Positions 63,341-64,000 of a stretch of DNA of 64,000 bases are shown here, piece after piece. How positions within the stretch are numbered: position 1 is the stretch's first letter; every line of letters begins with the position of its first letter. The position numbers were made by a program, and so were the translations under genes. This DNA comes from Ecdyonurus torrentis (lineage: Eukaryota; Arthropoda; Insecta; Ephemeroptera; Heptageniidae). The stretch is from the NCBI GenBank assembly GCA_949318235.1, contig OX439131.1:8145811-8209810 (forward strand), read 5' to 3'. The notes beneath the pieces were generated by a model that worked only from the letters and a program-made list of their open reading frames with translations, had not been told where the DNA came from and made no database searches.

Positions 63341-64000
63341 ACATATATTTTTATTATCATGCAACCTCGCTCGAAATTCAAAAATTTGCATACATACGGG
63401 AATCTAGGAGATACTTTAAAATAAAAATTATCATTACATTACAATATTTATATGTTATATTATGTATAAATATACATACTTATGTAACTTATAAGTAAAA
63501 TTAATCAAAATCGGTAATTCTTAGCGTCATATCAATAGTACATTTATCTATCAATTTATATAGTATACAGATATTGATAAAAAATAATTTGTATTTTAAA
63601 GTTACACAAGTAAAATATATAATCAATTTATCTAAAGCTACATAACTTACATTATCACATTAATATATATAGAAACAGCAAACCTTTCAATTTTGCTAAC
63701 GCTTTTAATCTATTTTATGACTTTGAATAAAAAAATAAATAATAAATAAAATATGCATTTTCTAGTTGACATGACATTTTTTTAATCCATATATTTTATA
63801 TAGTAACTTTTGCTACATGTTATTTGTATATAATAATAATAATAAATATAAAAAAAAAACGTGGAAAAAACTTTATTTATACGAAAAAAAAAATGTCATG
63901 TAAATAAATCATATTTATGATATAGCAACTGACATATTATATAGGTATCAAAAATAAAGTTGCGTGCATATCATAATAATATCGTGTAATATAATATTTG
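63341..64000. other. AT-rich DNA at the right edge
   Basis: Nothing recognisable; the open frame over 63223-63498 partly overlies the foldback and looks accidental. Confidence 0.6.

Overview
The window reads as non-coding-rich nuclear DNA of an arthropod. It is very AT-rich (roughly three quarters A+T by eye, not computed). It is packed with long (AT)n, (GA)n, (GT)n and (CTGT)n microsatellites and homopolymer runs, has spliced genes with GT-AG introns, and carries MITE-like and foldback transposons plus a non-LTR retrotransposon fragment. This density of simple repeats is known from crustaceans (penaeid shrimps, isopods), so a crustacean is my best guess, but nothing here proves it. No prokaryotic organisation, rRNA, tRNA or CRISPR array was seen.

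The best gene is on the minus strand between about 22.8 kb and 8.9 kb. It has four coding exons with matching splice phases that encode the N-terminus and first ankyrin repeats of a protein resembling ankyrin repeat and death domain-containing protein 1 (ANKDD1A-like). The coding exons are 22650-22536, 15966-15863, 9658-9560 and 9009-8911. The last two are exactly one 33-residue repeat each. The final donor at 8910 shows that the gene continues, but no further exon was recognised down to position 1. A TATA-like box lies about 150 bases upstream of the ATG.

At the left end (1750-2214, plus strand) a 155-codon open stretch follows a strong splice acceptor and may be the last exon of a membrane-protein gene that begins outside the window. 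At 40.8-41.9 kb, minus strand, lies a long intact ORF for the C-terminal half of a non-LTR (jockey-like) reverse transcriptase, followed by a poly-A run. It can be joined in frame to a small upstream exon with its own TATA box. Whether it is a 5'-truncated insertion or a captured host gene is open.

From 37.9 to 38.3 kb and from 46.3 to 54.7 kb the window is a cluster of inverted-repeat mobile elements. These comprise a family of small foldback MITEs carrying CACGTG in most arms (at least four copies, several nested in each other), a 1.67-kb near-perfect palindrome (47987-49652), and a 5.05-kb element (49696-54741) with perfect 31-bp terminal inverted repeats and an 8-bp target-site duplication. 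The core of the 5.05-kb element is a second long palindrome, and one arm of that palindrome is interrupted by a 0.9-kb hAT-like element. The opposite arm preserves the empty site. Further dispersed copies lie at 27.8 and 55.9 kb (one family) and at 63.0 kb (a 341-bp foldback). Intron 1 of the ankyrin gene contains a perfect 49-bp stem hairpin. The remaining sequence is AT-rich intron or intergenic DNA with microsatellites.
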